From Acidobacteriaceae bacterium (GTDB lineage Bacteria; Acidobacteriota; Terriglobia; Terriglobales; Acidobacteriaceae), in NCBI GenBank assembly GCA_003133425.1, contig PKXI01000350.1, positions 1 to 5,151 on the forward strand: a DNA stretch of 5,151 nucleotides. The letters are read 5' to 3'. A program made the translations under genes and the position numbers. Shown in pieces: positions 1 to 5,151 of this stretch (within the stretch, counting starts at the first letter, position 1; each line of letters starts with the position of its first letter). Under the pieces are notes generated by a model. That model was not told the DNA's origin. It worked only from the letters and a program-made list of their open reading frames with translations, and did not search any database.

Positions 1-30
1 TCCGAAAGTGCCCTCGACCCTCAGGATAAG

Positions 31-53
31 TCAAGTCCGAAGTTTTCTGTAGA
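31..53 (+). repeat. Left terminal inverted repeat of the IS256-like element
   Basis: This 23-base segment matches the reverse complement of 1424-1446 at 18 of 23 positions. Two blocks are conserved: AAGTCCG near the outer end and TTCTGTAGA at the inner end. The middle (about 40-44) is divergent. The AAGTCCG core is typical of IS256-type ends. The repeat lies beyond the 3' end of the transposase gene. Confidence 0.75.
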
Positions 54-93
54 TTGCCATTCCTCAGGGTAGTTGGTTCTTGTTCTTGTTGGT

Positions 94-142
94 TGAGGGG
101 CCAGCTCGCGGAGGGCGTAGCCCGGAGCGAGCTGGCCCCTCA
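94..142. repeat. Perfect 16-bp stem overlapping the transposase stop codon
   Basis: Arms 94-109 and 127-142 are perfectly complementary (16 bp, GC-rich, core GGGGCCAGCTCGC). Inside, 113-116 (GGGC) pairs with 120-123 (GCCC) around a 3-base loop. The two stems are separated by a symmetric GGA/GGA internal loop. The right arm includes the complement of the transposase TGA stop (140-142), so the structure begins at the stop in the mRNA. On the minus strand it is followed by an A-rich, T-poor sequence, and on the plus strand by GC-rich sequence, so it is not a standard T-tract terminator on either strand. It could still stabilise the mRNA 3' end or block read-through; that role is inference. Confidence 0.85.
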
Positions 143-1333
143 GGCGGCCACGGCCGGGGTCTCGGTTACGGCGGCTGGTTCCTCCTCCATGCGCAGGTAG
201 ATTCTTCCCATCCAGTCCTGGTTGGTCTCCATCAGCAGCGCCGAAACCAGCCGCAGGCACGACTGCTCATGGGGAAACACCCTGATCACCCTCGTTCTCC
301 GTTTCAACTCCTGGTTCTGCCGCTCCAGCATATTCGTCGTGCGCATTCGCTTTTGATGCGCCTCCGGCAGCGCGTAGACACTCAGGATCTGTTCGCCGCA
401 TTCCTCCAACAGTCGAGCCACCTTGGGAGCCTTTTTCTCCAGTTCCGCGATGGCCACCGTGAGCGCCGCGATGGCCGCCTCACGCGTCGCCGACTCGGTC
501 ACCTGCTTCATCAGCCGCAGCACTTGCGGACGCTGCTGCCGGCCGCACAGGCTCAACGCGTTGCGCACGAAGTGCACCTGGCAGCGTTGCCACACCGCGC
601 CTTGAAAATGCCGCTCAATGGCCTTCACCATGCCGGCATGATCGTCGCTCACCACATAACTGACGCCACGCAGCCCGCGCTGCTTCAACTCGCTGAAGAC
701 CGCGCCCCAACTGGCCTCCGACTCCGATTCGGCAACCCAGGCCCCAAGCACTTCGCGATAGCCCGCGGCGCTGATGCCGATGGCCACCAACACGCCCTGG
801 CTCACCACCGAGCCGCCCCGCCGAACCTTCTCATAACGCGCGTCGAAGATCAGGTACGGATACTCTTCGCTCAGCGGCCGCATACGCCATTCAGCCACCT
901 CCGCGTCCAGCTTCTGCGTCAGCGCCGACACTTGGCTCTTCGACACCTCCAAGCCGCACAGTGCTTCTGTAATCGCGCTCACCTTGCGCGTGGACACGCC
1001 CTCCACATACATCTGCAACAGGGCCAGAACCAGAGCCTTTTCGCTGCGCTGATAGCGCTCGAACAGCTCCGTCTGAAACTGCCCGTCGCGGTCCTTGGGG
1101 ACCATCAACTCCAGTTCGCCCACCCGCGTCTTCAACGTGCGAGGCTTGTAGCCGTTGCGCCAGCCGCGCCGCACTTCGTTGCGCTGGTAGGTCTCAGCGC
1201 CAAAAAAGCTGGTCATCTCAGCTTCAAGAACCTGCTGCACGGTGCGCTGGACCAGATCGCGGAGAAAGTCCTCTCCGCCAAGCCCCTCTTGCCATCCCGC
1301 CAAAATCTCAATACCCTGTCCCTTGCGAGCCAT
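140..1333 (-). CDS. IS256-family (Mutator-like) DDE transposase
   Basis: This is a 397-residue transposase that cuts and rejoins the ends of its own element. Numbered from the chosen start, the N-terminal part carries the family motif region FFGAE (43-47) and RNGYKPRTLKT (59-69). The likely DDE triad is D164 (in LIFDARYEKVR), D230 (in VVSDDHAG) and E337 (in NMLERQNQELKRRTRVIRVFP). The C-x2-H motif seen in this family is WQRCQVHF (C251, H254). The spacing agrees with IS256 itself (D167, D233, E341; about 390 residues). The open frame extends 27 codons upstream to 1414. I chose the ATG at 1333 because a near-perfect AAGGAGGAC ribosome site lies 9 bases before it, and the upstream residues are not family-like. 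No frameshift or stop is seen, so it may be active. A long plus-strand open frame over the same DNA is an antisense shadow. Confidence 0.95.
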   Translation of the reverse strand: MARKGQGIEILAGWQEGLGGEDFLRDLVQRTVQQVLEAEMTSFFGAETYQRNEVRRGWRNGYKPRTLKTRVGELELMVPKDRDGQFQTELFERYQRSEKALVLALLQMYVEGVSTRKVSAITEALCGLEVSKSQVSALTQKLDAEVAEWRMRPLSEEYPYLIFDARYEKVRRGGSVVSQGVLVAIGISAAGYREVLGAWVAESESEASWGAVFSELKQRGLRGVSYVVSDDHAGMVKAIERHFQGAVWQRCQVHFVRNALSLCGRQQRPQVLRLMKQVTESATREAAIAALTVAIAELEKKAPKVARLLEECGEQILSVYALPEAHQKRMRTTNMLERQNQELKRRTRVIRVFPHEQSCLRLVSALLMETNQDWMGRIYLRMEEEPAAVTETPAVAA

Positions 1334-1340
1334 CTCTGCC

Positions 1341-1349
1341 GTCCTCCTT
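1341..1349 (-). promoter_or_regulatory. Shine-Dalgarno site fixing the transposase start
   Basis: The minus strand reads AAGGAGGAC here. The AGGAGG core (1343-1348) lies 9 bases before the ATG at 1333-1331. This near-consensus site supports the 397-residue start over the longer 424-residue open frame. Confidence 0.8.
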
Positions 1350-1423
1350 GTGAATGTCGTTCTGGTAAACAACATCCTAAGGAACCGAACAGGTGGCTCG
1401 CTGCCGCTCGCCACTCAGACGCT

Positions 1424-1446
1424 TCTACAGAACTTTACGGACTTAA
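1424..1446 (-). repeat. Right terminal inverted repeat of the IS256-like element
   Basis: This is the partner of 31-53, with 18 of 23 positions matching in opposite orientation. On the minus strand it reads TTAAGTCCGTAAAG then TTCTGTAGA. The AAGTCCGTA core is closer to the classical IS256 end than the left copy is. It lies about 90 bases upstream of the transposase start, as expected for the promoter-proximal end. Confidence 0.78.
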
Positions 1447-1482
1447 TCTCGATCTGCTGTAAAACGCGGAGATGGTGCTGAG

Positions 1483-1677
1483 ATGAATGTGCAAGCAAGT
1501 CGTGAAGATTCCCTTAAGTCGCCTCTACCGCTCCCATGTGTTTCGAATGCGCATGAGTGGATTCCCGAGCTGCTGCCACGTCCGGATGGCATTCGCTTTG
1601 CCCGCGGAATACTCCTGGGCATCGCTCTTTGCTTGCCCGTTTGGGCTTTGGTTTGCCGGGCTGTCTTCATTCATTAA
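1483..1677 (+). CDS. Possible small single-pass membrane protein (64 aa)
   Basis: I do not recognise this as a named family. It is a short reading frame with a polar N-terminus, a HEWIPELLPRPDG segment (24-36), then a basic FAR and a hydrophobic stretch, roughly 42-62 (GILLGIALCLPVWALVC...), that would form one membrane helix close to the C-terminus. The design (charged residues, then a helix with only a few residues after it) is typical of real small membrane proteins. A GGAG at 1468-1471 lies 11 bases before the ATG, a usable but slightly distant ribosome site. The start is only 35 bases from the IS end, so the insertion has probably displaced its original promoter. It ends about 100 bases before the ATPase start. 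Overlapping frames (for example one starting at 1487) look like shadows. Coding status is uncertain. Confidence 0.45.
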   Translation: MNVQASREDSLKSPLPLPCVSNAHEWIPELLPRPDGIRFARGILLGIALCLPVWALVCRAVFIH

Positions 1678-1743
1678 GAAGCCCATACCCGCGCACCGGA
1701 GTGTACTCGTCAATAGTGCATTCCAACCGCTGTCAAACATAAC

Positions 1744-1772
1744 TATGCATTTATGGGGTAACTGTCTATAAT
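1744..1772 (+). promoter_or_regulatory. Predicted promoter of the ATPase gene; mRNA probably leaderless
   Basis: A perfect TATAAT lies at 1767-1772. The -35 is weak: TATGCA at 1744-1749 with 17-base spacing matches TTGACA at only three positions. The ATG begins at 1780, seven bases after the -10 box, where transcription would be expected to start. No Shine-Dalgarno sequence is present in 1773-1779 or just upstream. The simplest reading is a leaderless mRNA whose first base is the A of the start codon. Confidence 0.6.
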
Positions 1773-1779
1773 TACATAC

Positions 1780-2940
1780 ATGATCCCTCGCCGCCTCACG
1801 TCCCGTCTGAATGAACTGCTTCGCCATTCTCCTGCTGTCGTCCTTTTGGGGCCGCGCCAAGCTGGAAAGACAACTCTCGCTTTGGAGATTGGCGCGCAGA
1901 CAGCTTCTATCTACCTGGATCTTGAAGACGAGAATGACCGGGCCAGGCTCTCCAATCCTGGCAAGTATCTTGCGGACCACGAGAACGAGTTGGTCATCCT
2001 CGATGAGGTTCACCGCGTACCGGACTTGTTTCAGCAGTTGCGGGGCATCATCGACCGGGGACGGAGGCACGGAAAAGCCAATGGACGGTTTCTCCTGCTT
2101 GGATCAGCCGCCATGGACATGCTCAAGCAATCCGGCGAGAGCCTGGCGGGGCGTATCTCTTATTTGGAACTCGATCCGTTCGATGCCTTGGAGATCAATC
2201 CGGCCTCCATCGAGATGCTCTGGGTCAGGGGTGGGTTTCCGCGCAGCTTTCTGGCCGAGTCCGACGACATCAGCCTGCTTTGGCGGCGCAATTTTGTCCG
2301 CACCTATCTGGAGCGCGACATCTCGCAATTCGGCCCCCGCATTCCGGCGGAGACGCTGCGGCGCTTCTGGACGATGCTGGCACACAACCAGGCTCAAATC
2401 CTGAATGCCGCCACTCTGGCACGCGGTCTGGCTGTCGATGGCAAAACAGTTGCCGGATATCTTGATCTTCTGGTTGACCTGCTGCTCGTCCGACGATTGC
2501 CGGCATGGCATCGGAATGTCGGCAAACGGCTGGTCAAGTCGCCTAAGGTGTATGTGCGCGACAGCGGCATTGCGCACGCGCTGCTCGGCATTCGGGACAA
2601 GGAAGCTCTGCTCGGTCATCCGGTCGTCGGCCAAACCTGGGAGAGCTTTGTCATTGAAACACTGATCACCGCAGCACCAGACGGAACCGAGGCACACTAT
2701 TATCGAACCTCCAACGGAACCGAGGTGGATCTTCTTCTCACGCTTCCCGGCGGAGAACTGTTGGCCATCGAGGTCAAACGCTCTTCGGCGCCGAAGATCG
2801 AGCGTGGTTTTCATTCCGCCTGCGCCGATCTAAATCCGCAGGAGCGATTTTACGTTTATCCAGGCCCCGAGCGATTTCCGCTCGACGACCGAACGGATGC
2901 CATCAGTCTCGTCGAACTCACAAAGTCCCTTTCCCGCTGA
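1780..2940 (+). CDS. AAA-type ATP-binding protein with C-terminal DUF4143 / nuclease-like domain
   Basis: This 386-residue protein has the architecture of the common prokaryotic AAA_14 plus DUF4143 family, whose cellular role is poorly known. Walker A is GPRQAGKTT (24-32) and Walker B is LVILDEVH (71-78). A sensor-like strand LLLGSA lies at 105-110. Next come GGFPRSFL (151-158) and YLERDISQF (176-184), typical of this family. A middle helical region with VYVRDSGIAHALLG (257-270) follows. The C-terminal domain has WESF (E289), GTEVDLLL (D317) and AIEVKRS (E331, K333), the E...D...ExK pattern of a PD-(D/E)XK nuclease-like fold; whether it cuts DNA is unknown. Length is normal for the family and no signal peptide or membrane helix is seen, so it is probably cytoplasmic. 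The ATG at 1780 matches the family N-terminus (IPRRLTSRL) and follows a TATAAT box directly. It appears to be a single-gene transcription unit. No clear plus-strand terminator follows it. Confidence 0.93.
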   Translation: MIPRRLTSRLNELLRHSPAVVLLGPRQAGKTTLALEIGAQTASIYLDLEDENDRARLSNPGKYLADHENELVILDEVHRVPDLFQQLRGIIDRGRRHGKANGRFLLLGSAAMDMLKQSGESLAGRISYLELDPFDALEINPASIEMLWVRGGFPRSFLAESDDISLLWRRNFVRTYLERDISQFGPRIPAETLRRFWTMLAHNQAQILNAATLARGLAVDGKTVAGYLDLLVDLLLVRRLPAWHRNVGKRLVKSPKVYVRDSGIAHALLGIRDKEALLGHPVVGQTWESFVIETLITAAPDGTEAHYYRTSNGTEVDLLLTLPGGELLAIEVKRSSAPKIERGFHSACADLNPQERFYVYPGPERFPLDDRTDAISLVELTKSLSR

Positions 2941-3058
2941 ATTCTCTTGGGCGTTGCCATTTGCATGCCGATCTGGGTGTTGGGTTGGTGGTTCTTAGCC
3001 AGTCGTTCTTGAAAAGCGCGTTGCTTGCCCCTGGTGAATGCGTCAACCCGCCCCACAC

Positions 3059-3119
3059 AAAACAAAAAGCCCGCGCCGAACAAGCAGGACCGTTGCGGTC
3101 TACCTTGTCCAACGCGGGC
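3059..3119 (-). terminator. Nested hairpin with T-tract: minus-strand intrinsic terminator or 3' end of a small RNA
   Basis: Three stems lie in perfect register with no bulges. GCCCGCG (3069-3075) pairs with CGCGGGC (3113-3119). ACAAG (3080-3084) pairs with CTTGT (3104-3108). GACCG (3088-3092) pairs with CGGTC (3096-3100) around a TTG loop. The internal loops are symmetric, 4x4 and 3x3, and contain one extra G-C pair (3078/3110) and one G-T pair (3087/3101). On the minus strand the hairpin is followed directly by TTTTTGTTTT (3068-3059), the hallmark of factor-independent termination. On the plus strand no T-tract follows, so it does not obviously end the ATPase transcript. No convincing minus-strand gene lies upstream of it (3120-3562), so its purpose is unclear; a non-coding RNA or a relic is possible. 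Confidence 0.7.
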
Positions 3120-3413
3120 CAGTTTCTGGATAAATCGATGCCAGGAGCGAGTGCAGAGTCCAGGCTACAGCCGCAGTGCTCCCATGGCGATTCACTTCGC
3201 GTTGGCGGCAGTGGCTATGTCACGGTCTGCCTCGGTTGTCACCGTAGTGGCCGCTTTTGACTGACTCCAGAGGGGCCTGTGTACTTGCACACCGCAGGGC
3301 TGAATCGTAAGCGTACGGTCTTGGCCCTTCAAAATCGCTCAAGAGTGGAACATTCGCACGAATCAGTGCTGAAGAAGGAGATTTCCACTGCGGTCCAGCG
3401 GATGTGAGCACAT

Positions 3414-3427
3414 TTGACTTTGGTCAA
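3414..3427. promoter_or_regulatory. Small inverted repeat TTGAC-N4-GTCAA
   Basis: This is a perfect 5-bp inverted repeat with a 4-base spacer, about 135 bases before the PAS-GGDEF-EAL start. It could be an operator. Its left half (TTGACT, 3414-3419) also resembles a -35 box, with only a weak -10 candidate (TACATC, 3437-3442) at 17-base spacing. Such short palindromes arise by chance, so this is tentative. Confidence 0.25.
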
Positions 3428-3477
3428 CCCGGCTCCTACATCAAAGGTGGTACTTACCGGGTCGCAAAGTTACATCT

Positions 3478-3490
3478 CAAAGACACTTTG
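3478..3490. promoter_or_regulatory. Small inverted repeat CAAAG-ACA-CTTTG
   Basis: This is a perfect 5-bp inverted repeat with a 3-base spacer, 72 bases before the PAS-GGDEF-EAL start. It could be an operator or a weak hairpin in the leader RNA. No family of regulators is suggested by the sequence alone, and chance occurrence is quite possible. Confidence 0.2.
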
Positions 3491-3545
3491 GTCCCCTTGT
3501 CCGCTGTACGCCAGCGAGTTATCTTATCCCCACTCACCTAAGCGT

Positions 3546-3551
3546 GAGAGG
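3546..3551 (+). promoter_or_regulatory. Likely ribosome binding site of the PAS-GGDEF-EAL gene
   Basis: GAGAGG lies 11 bases before the ATG at 3563. An in-frame TGA at 3545-3547 leaves no room for an upstream start. The ATG at 3563 is the first in-frame start codon after that stop, so the start is well defined even though the ribosome site is moderate. Confidence 0.55.
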
Positions 3552-3562
3552 TTCGGCGTGTC

Positions 3563-5151
3563 ATGAAGTGGCAAGGGCACATCCCGACAGTACCTAACGT
3601 CGTGATCGCGATTTGCGCCACGCTAGCGGGAATCTTAATCGCCCTCAGGTTCGCGCCCAGCACACTTGCTCACGAGAACCGGTCGTATGCCTCAGGCGCC
3701 TCTTCTCTAAGCGTCGTTGCGATTGGAGTCCTCGCCCTTATCGTTGTTGGGTTGCTGTTCTTCAAATCGCTGGGGGACCGACGATATCAGAGCGAGCGCG
3801 AGTTGCTAAGAGCTTTCCTGGAAAACATTCCGGACAACGTGTACTTTAAGAACCGCGACAGCCGCTTTGTGTGCATCGGCCGGGCAATGGCTGATTATTT
3901 CGGACTGGCCGGTCCAGCACAAGCAGTGGGCAAAACCGATTCAGATATCTTCAGCTCGGAACACGCCGACCAAGCTCTCGCGGACGAACAAGAGATTATT
4001 CGTACCGGTCAGGCGAAGATAGGAATGGAAGAGAAGGAGACTTGGCCGGACGGTCATGAGACCTGGGCGCTTACGACGAAAGTACCGCTGAAAGACCGGC
4101 ATGGCAAGATCATCGGCACAATGGGGATCTCCCATAACATCACTGACCGAAAGCAGGCAGAACTTCGGATACGGTATATGGCGCTTCACGATGCACTGAC
4201 CGGGCTACCCAATCGTATCCTCTTAGAGGATCGTCTTGCCCAGGCAGTTGCACTGGCTCGCCGCAATCAGAAATCTGTCGCCGTACTTATGCTGGATCTG
4301 GATCGCTTCAAGGACGTCAACGATTCTTTTGGTCACTACGTGGGCGACCGGCTCCTGGAAGCGGTGTCGAAGCGCCTGCAAGCCTGCCTGCGAGATAGCG
4401 ATATCATAGCGCGTCTAGGCGGAGATGAATTCGTCATCGGCGTTCCGATGGTCGCAGACAACCGGGGCATCGAAACCATTGCGCAGAAGGTACTGTCCAC
4501 GCTGGGCGAGCCATTCCGGATCGAAGGTCACGAGCTGCAAGTAAGTGCCAGCATCGGCATCTCCGTGTACCCAGCCGACGGAGAGAATCCCGTGGCCCTA
4601 TTACAATTCGCAGATGCTGCGATGTATGAGGCCAAGAAGAAAAGGCGCGGTATCTATTGCTTCTTCACACCGGAGCTGACTGAGGCGACGCAGCGCCGCC
4701 ATAAACTTGAAAACGATCTTTACCGGGCATGCGCACGAGGCGAATTTGTCGTCCATTACCAACCGCTCGTCTTAACGAATTCAGGGCACATAACAGGAGT
4801 GGAAGCGTTGCTGCGTTGGTGTCACCCAGAGGAAGGGCTGATCTCTCCGAATGAGTTCATACCGCAACTGGAGGAACTGGGATTGATAGTGGAGGTTGGG
4901 GAATGGGTCTTAAGAACTGCATGCCTCCAAAACGTAGCATGGCAAAAGGAAGGAATACCACGGGTTCGGGTGACGGTCAACGTGTCCGCGCAGCAGTTCT
5001 ATCGAGGCAATATCGTACGTACCGTAGAAAGGGTGTTGCGCGAAACCGGGTTGGAACCCGAATGGCTGGAACTCGAACTAACAGAGAGCCTTACACTGGA
5101 CTACTCAGAGACCACGATCAAGATTATGCAAGACCTGAAACGAATTGGAGT
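3563..5151 (+). CDS. Membrane PAS-GGDEF-EAL cyclic di-GMP signalling protein (3' end cut off by window)
   Basis: The frame is open from the ATG to the right edge (529 codons seen). Two membrane helices lie at about 12-30 and 49-69, with a short loop of about 18 residues between them, so the signalling domains are cytoplasmic. A PAS domain follows (about 82-198; NIPDNVYFKNRDSRF at 88-102, ending GISHNITDRKQAE), which would sense a ligand or bind a partner. The GGDEF domain (about 203-368) has HDALTGLPNR (209-218), DLDRFKDVND (245-254), an intact RLGGDEF (284-290) and the RDSD inhibitory I-site (277-280). It should therefore be a c-di-GMP synthase with product feedback. The EAL domain begins at about 380 with HYQPLV (398-403), EALLRW (414-419), NVSAQQF (473-479) and ELTES (505-509). 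The motifs seen so far are intact, but the later metal and catalytic residues lie outside the window. Net activity cannot be judged. It follows a gap with no operon partner on its 5' side. Confidence 0.95.
   Translation, partial: MKWQGHIPTVPNVVIAICATLAGILIALRFAPSTLAHENRSYASGASSLSVVAIGVLALIVVGLLFFKSLGDRRYQSERELLRAFLENIPDNVYFKNRDSRFVCIGRAMADYFGLAGPAQAVGKTDSDIFSSEHADQALADEQEIIRTGQAKIGMEEKETWPDGHETWALTTKVPLKDRHGKIIGTMGISHNITDRKQAELRIRYMALHDALTGLPNRILLEDRLAQAVALARRNQKSVAVLMLDLDRFKDVNDSFGHYVGDRLLEAVSKRLQACLRDSDIIARLGGDEFVIGVPMVADNRGIETIAQKVLSTLGEPFRIEGHELQVSASIGISVYPADGENPVALLQFADAAMYEAKKKRRGIYCFFTPELTEATQRRHKLENDLYRACARGEFVVHYQPLVLTNSGHITGVEALLRWCHPEEGLISPNEFIPQLEELGLIVEVGEWVLRTACLQNVAWQKEGIPRVRVTVNVSAQQFYRGNIVRTVERVLRETGLEPEWLELELTESLTLDYSETTIKIMQDLKRIG

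Larger units (their letters stand above)
30..1448 (-). mobile_element. IS256-family insertion sequence, apparently complete
   Basis: The element consists of one transposase gene on the minus strand between imperfect terminal inverted repeats. The right end, read inward on the minus strand, begins GATTAAGTCCGTAAAG, close to the known IS256 terminus (GATAAAGTCCGT...). The left end reads GTCAAGTCCGAAG. The exact termini are uncertain by a few bases, especially on the left, where one base seems to be missing relative to the right end. IS256-family elements normally make 8-9 bp target duplications. I could not find one: bases just left of 30 (CAGGATAA) and just right of 1448 (TCGATCTG) do not match. 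This could mean an old insertion, a flank rearrangement, or a misplaced left end. Identity to family level is firm; the boundaries are approximate. Confidence 0.85.
3311..3540 (+). pseudogene. Startless open frame, possible remnant of a gene 3' end
   Basis: After a TAA at 3308-3310 this frame stays open for 76 codons to the TAA at 3538-3540. The translation looks protein-like, with mixed composition: for example GTFARISAEEGDFHCGPAD, then FGQPGSYIKGGTYRVAKLHL in the middle. There is no ATG. The only in-frame common alternative start is a GTG at 3404, which has an AAGGAG (3374-3379) too far upstream to serve it. It ends 22 bases before the PAS-GGDEF-EAL start and in a different frame. I do not recognise a family. 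It may be the tail of a degraded gene or chance; an open stretch of this length is unusual but possible without selection. Confidence 0.25.
2941..3562. other. Gene-poor gap of about 620 bases
   Basis: No frame here looks like a complete gene. The stretch holds a strong hairpin with a minus-strand T-tract (3059-3119), a startless plus-strand open frame (3311-3540), and two small inverted repeats upstream of the PAS-GGDEF-EAL gene (3414-3427 and 3478-3490). Short frames on either strand between 2856 and 3411 have low-complexity, Ser/Pro/Arg-rich or otherwise unconvincing translations without good ribosome sites. The ATPase gene lacks an obvious plus-strand terminator in the first 120 bases. Confidence 0.7.

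Noticed and set aside
1334..1414. 27-codon upstream extension of the transposase frame
   Set aside because: A near-consensus ribosome site sits directly before the ATG at 1333, and the extra residues do not resemble the family N-terminus.
80..1462. A 460-codon plus-strand open frame across the IS
   Set aside because: It is antisense to a transposase with clear family motifs, and its translation is rich in His, Leu, Arg and Gln, as expected from a GC-rich antisense shadow.
2104..2814. A 236-codon minus-strand frame opposite the ATPase gene
   Set aside because: It overlaps a well-supported gene, has no recognisable motifs, and is typical of antisense openness in coding DNA.
3069..3119. Integron attC-like site
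   Set aside because: The arms do not carry the RYYYAAC / GTTRRRY core pair, and a T-tract next to the stem fits a terminator better.
2961..3264. Plus-strand frames of 79-99 codons after the ATPase gene
   Set aside because: Their translations lack domain-like composition, there is no clear ribosome site, and they run through the nested hairpin at 3069-3119.
3279..3405. A short frame beginning at GTG 3279
   Set aside because: A purine-rich stretch lies too close (3 bases) to be a ribosome site, and the roughly 42-residue product has no recognisable feature.
3220..3411. A 63-codon minus-strand frame starting with GTG
   Set aside because: No ribosome site and no recognisable motif; it cannot be shown to be the gene served by the terminator at 3059-3119.
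1..5151. CRISPR array, tRNA or rRNA gene
   Set aside because: I saw no regularly spaced repeats, no cloverleaf with a CCA-end context, and no ribosomal RNA signature on either strand.

Overview
The window is bacterial accessory or chromosomal DNA, moderately GC-rich by eye. It holds an IS256-family insertion sequence, a possible small membrane protein, a stand-alone ATPase of the AAA_14/DUF4143 type, a gene-poor stretch of about 620 bases, and the first 529 codons of a membrane-anchored PAS-GGDEF-EAL (cyclic di-GMP) protein that runs off the right edge. Nothing fixes the organism. The mix would fit a soil or environmental Gram-negative such as an acidobacterium or a proteobacterium; that is a weak inference.

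Layout. About 30-1448 is an IS256-like element. Its transposase reads on the minus strand (140-1333) and keeps an apparently complete DDE triad. It is bounded by imperfect inverted repeats containing the AAGTCCG core known from IS256 ends. A perfect 16-bp GC-rich stem overlaps the transposase stop codon. 1483-1677 (+) is a possible 64-residue single-pass membrane protein starting 35 bases from the IS end. 1780-2940 (+) is the ATPase, with a TATAAT box so close to the ATG that the mRNA is probably leaderless.

2941-3562 has no convincing gene. It contains a long nested hairpin followed on the minus strand by a T-tract (3059-3119), which looks like a minus-strand intrinsic terminator or the end of a small RNA. 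It also contains a 76-codon open frame without a start codon, ending 22 bases before the next gene. 3563-5151 (+) is the sensor/c-di-GMP protein, with two membrane segments, a PAS domain, GGDEF with I-site, and the first part of an EAL domain.

There is no clear operon linking these genes. The ATPase seems to be transcribed on its own, and the c-di-GMP protein has its own upstream region. I see no convincing multi-gene novel system. The most interesting unexplained items are the nested minus-strand hairpin, the startless frame in the same gap, and the stem over the transposase stop.
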